Assembly (NCBI GenBank): GCA_023436225.1
Contig: JAEZKA010000084.1
Span: 15,068-79,067, forward strand
Direction of reading: 5' to 3'
Source of the DNA: Bacillota bacterium
Lineage (GTDB): Bacteria; Bacillota; Clostridia; Lachnospirales; Lachnospiraceae
Length of the DNA stretch: 64,000 nt
The notes under the pieces are model-generated. The model was not told the origin of the DNA. It ran no database searches and saw only the letters and a list, made by a program, of their open reading frames with translations. The translations under genes and the position numbers were made by a program. Below, piece by piece: positions 62,709 to 64,000 of the stretch. Positions within the stretch are counted from its first letter, which is position 1; each line of letters starts with the position of its first letter.

Positions 62709-63907
62709 TTGAGAAATCTGTCCATGTGACTTAAGTTTGCAGCCGCCACGCTGTCGATATCCTCCTTCTCTTTGAACGATGTCGCAAGTAGCTGTTTATA
62801 ATGCTCCGTATGGTAATTAATCTTTTTATCACTAATGGTATGCACGGTGATTAGTTCCGTGTTATAATACACTTGTAATACATTGTCCAGTTGTTTTATT
62901 GAAACACACTGGTCTATGTATTTAGGCGGAACGGAATATCTGCATCCCAGAAACGTGAACAGTGAATCCTTATGAACTTTGGCTTGGCGGTCGGTGCTCA
63001 TATAAGATTCAACTATGCTTGTACGTGGAAGAGGCTGAAGGTATTCCTTTTCTTTTTGAAATAGAAGTACCGGTGGAACGTTTGTAGCCTGATTTATATA
63101 CATATTTACCTTACGATTGACCTTTTCAATGATCTTGATCAGGTCTTCCTCTGTATCAAATTCATGGTCGTAAGGTAGCAACCAGTCTATGAACTTATTT
63201 GAGACCTCAACCTTTCCTTTTGTATATGAATGTCGGGGTTTGCATAGTCTTATCTTAAAGCCGAAATCATCCGCAAATGCCTTCATCTTCGGATTAATTG
63301 ATCTGTGGTTACCGTTTAGATCTACTACAGAGGTCATGTTGTCAAAGAGTATTTCCTTAGGGATACCTCCTTCGTGTTTAAAAGCTGCAATTAAGCAGTC
63401 AAAGACATCCTGTCTGGTTCTGTTTGTTTTATATGTAAAGTGGCAGTATCTAGAATTGCCAAGCTTATAGTTGAATACGTTGAAGGTATATGCAATACCA
63501 CTTCTGGAAGTCATTGTTATATCTTCCTTCCAGTCCGCCTGAGCTTGTACTCCGGGCAGTGTTTCAAACCTAGGGTGTCCTTTCGGAGTCTTTTGAGGCT
63601 TAAGGCCTTTGGTTTTAATATATTTATTGAAGTTGGAGTAACCACCGATATCAAATCCCTGGTCAAGGAGATATTCATAAACAGCCTTGACGGATGTTCC
63701 GCGAATCTTAAGTTTAGTGCGGATTGTATCATAGTGTTGGTCAAGCATACTGACCTTGTTTCTTGTCTTCGGCTTACCTTCATAGCCGTTATAATACTTT
63801 TTCACTGTACGCCTGTCCATGTCATAATAGCGTGCTAGTTCTGAAAAATTAGGTTTCATTTCCTGTAACCTTAAAATGTTCAACTGAGTAACTAAAGCTG
63901 CTTCCAT
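62705..63907 (-). CDS. istA: IS21 transposase IstA
   Basis: This 400-residue DDE transposase has an N-terminal HTH (NFSELARYYDMDRRTVKKYY), then an integrase catalytic core with QAQADWKEDITM (first Asp), PKEILFDNMTSVV (second Asp) and HSYTKGKVEVSNKF (Glu), and a C-terminal beta domain. Length is at the short end for IstA. GGAGGGATAATC precedes the ATG. It is intact, so the copy is potentially active. Confidence 0.95.
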   Translation of the reverse strand: MEAALVTQLNILRLQEMKPNFSELARYYDMDRRTVKKYYNGYEGKPKTRNKVSMLDQHYDTIRTKLKIRGTSVKAVYEYLLDQGFDIGGYSNFNKYIKTKGLKPQKTPKGHPRFETLPGVQAQADWKEDITMTSRSGIAYTFNVFNYKLGNSRYCHFTYKTNRTRQDVFDCLIAAFKHEGGIPKEILFDNMTSVVDLNGNHRSINPKMKAFADDFGFKIRLCKPRHSYTKGKVEVSNKFIDWLLPYDHEFDTEEDLIKIIEKVNRKVNMYINQATNVPPVLLFQKEKEYLQPLPRTSIVESYMSTDRQAKVHKDSLFTFLGCRYSVPPKYIDQCVSIKQLDNVLQVYYNTELITVHTISDKKINYHTEHYKQLLATSFKEKEDIDSVAAANLSHMDRFLK

Positions 63908-64000
63908 TGATTATCCCTCCTAGGAAGAGGATATCAATTAAGGTACTATTTGTACATTTTTATTTTCCACTAATTGAACACTTTTATTTTATCATTTACA

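Larger units (their letters stand above)
61872..64000 (-). mobile_element. Complete IS21-family insertion sequence
   Basis: The element is 2,129 bp. Its left end begins TGTAAATG at 61872 and its right end, read inwards from 64000, also begins TGTAAATG. Both ends continue with related blocks (AGTGGAA, then AAAATGTACA). It carries the IS21 pair istA and istB on the minus strand with a 4-base overlap. The right end is the last base of the window, so the target duplication cannot be checked. It interrupts the AAA_13 gene. Confidence 0.93.

Overview
The window looks like the chromosome of a low-GC anaerobic Firmicute, most likely a clostridium of the Lachnospiraceae type. The basis is AT-rich codon use, strong AGGAGG-type ribosome binding sites, an [FeFe]-hydrogenase-like sensor, pectin and beta-glucoside genes, a Firmicutes-type galKET cluster, and a Tn916-like integrase with a MobV relaxase on an integrated element. 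No rRNA or marker gene fixes the species, so the family is an inference.

Layout. 1-6500: a cation-diffusion-facilitator transporter, tRNA-Gln(CTG), a hydrogenase-like protein fused to a chemotaxis signalling domain, and a RelA/SpoT-domain protein with TPR repeats. 6590-11520: a CPBP membrane protease divergent from an unusual MarR regulator (Cys motif, His-rich tail, paired operators, 14-bp tandem repeats in its leader), then an asparaginase and an MFS transporter. 11750-24060: carbohydrate and stress genes, namely a GH3 glycosidase with a divergent AraC regulator, a small DUF2680-like exported protein, glycerate 2-kinase, a MATE pump, an AraC regulator divergent from kduI-kduD (late pectin catabolism), an AraC/GyrI-like regulator and a nucleotidyltransferase-like protein followed by a UvrA paralogue (to 27047).

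27500-34380 is the most interesting core locus: a membrane-fused type II NADH dehydrogenase, a polyprenyl diphosphate synthase, a UbiA/MenA-type prenyltransferase, a two-repeat lipoprotein and an ApbE flavin transferase, preceded by a near-perfect Rex box. This matches the logic of Gram-positive flavin-based extracellular electron transfer loci (NADH to a demethylmenaquinone-type quinone to covalently bound surface flavin). The NADH dehydrogenase itself carries three ApbE-type flavinylation motifs (DxxSGAT-like) in an Ala-rich linker, while the lipoprotein shows none. EetA and EetB are not present in the window.

34500-50500: an Lrp regulator; an ArsR-type regulator with galK, galE and galT (galK preceded by a 28-codon leader ORF); shikimate kinase; a methionine-sulfoxide reductase / DUF3006 / MBL-hydrolase operon on the minus strand; thpR; a DUF188 protein; uvrB (with a LexA-like box) and uvrA; a YfbR-like nucleotidase; and an AlkZ-related protein. 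Several intergenic regions hold strong inverted repeats, including one structured element present twice.

52150-64000 is an integrated mobilizable element, its left edge possibly at a guaA-3'-end-like sequence. It carries a type II restriction-modification pair, a MobV relaxase with candidate oriT hairpins, iteron-like repeats, a RepA-like ATPase, a ribbon-helix-helix mobilization protein, a tyrosine integrase, an excisionase, an XRE regulator with repeated operators, and a PrrC/RloC-like AAA_13 ATPase. The ATPase gene is cut after codon 556 by a complete IS21-family insertion whose right end is the last base of the window.
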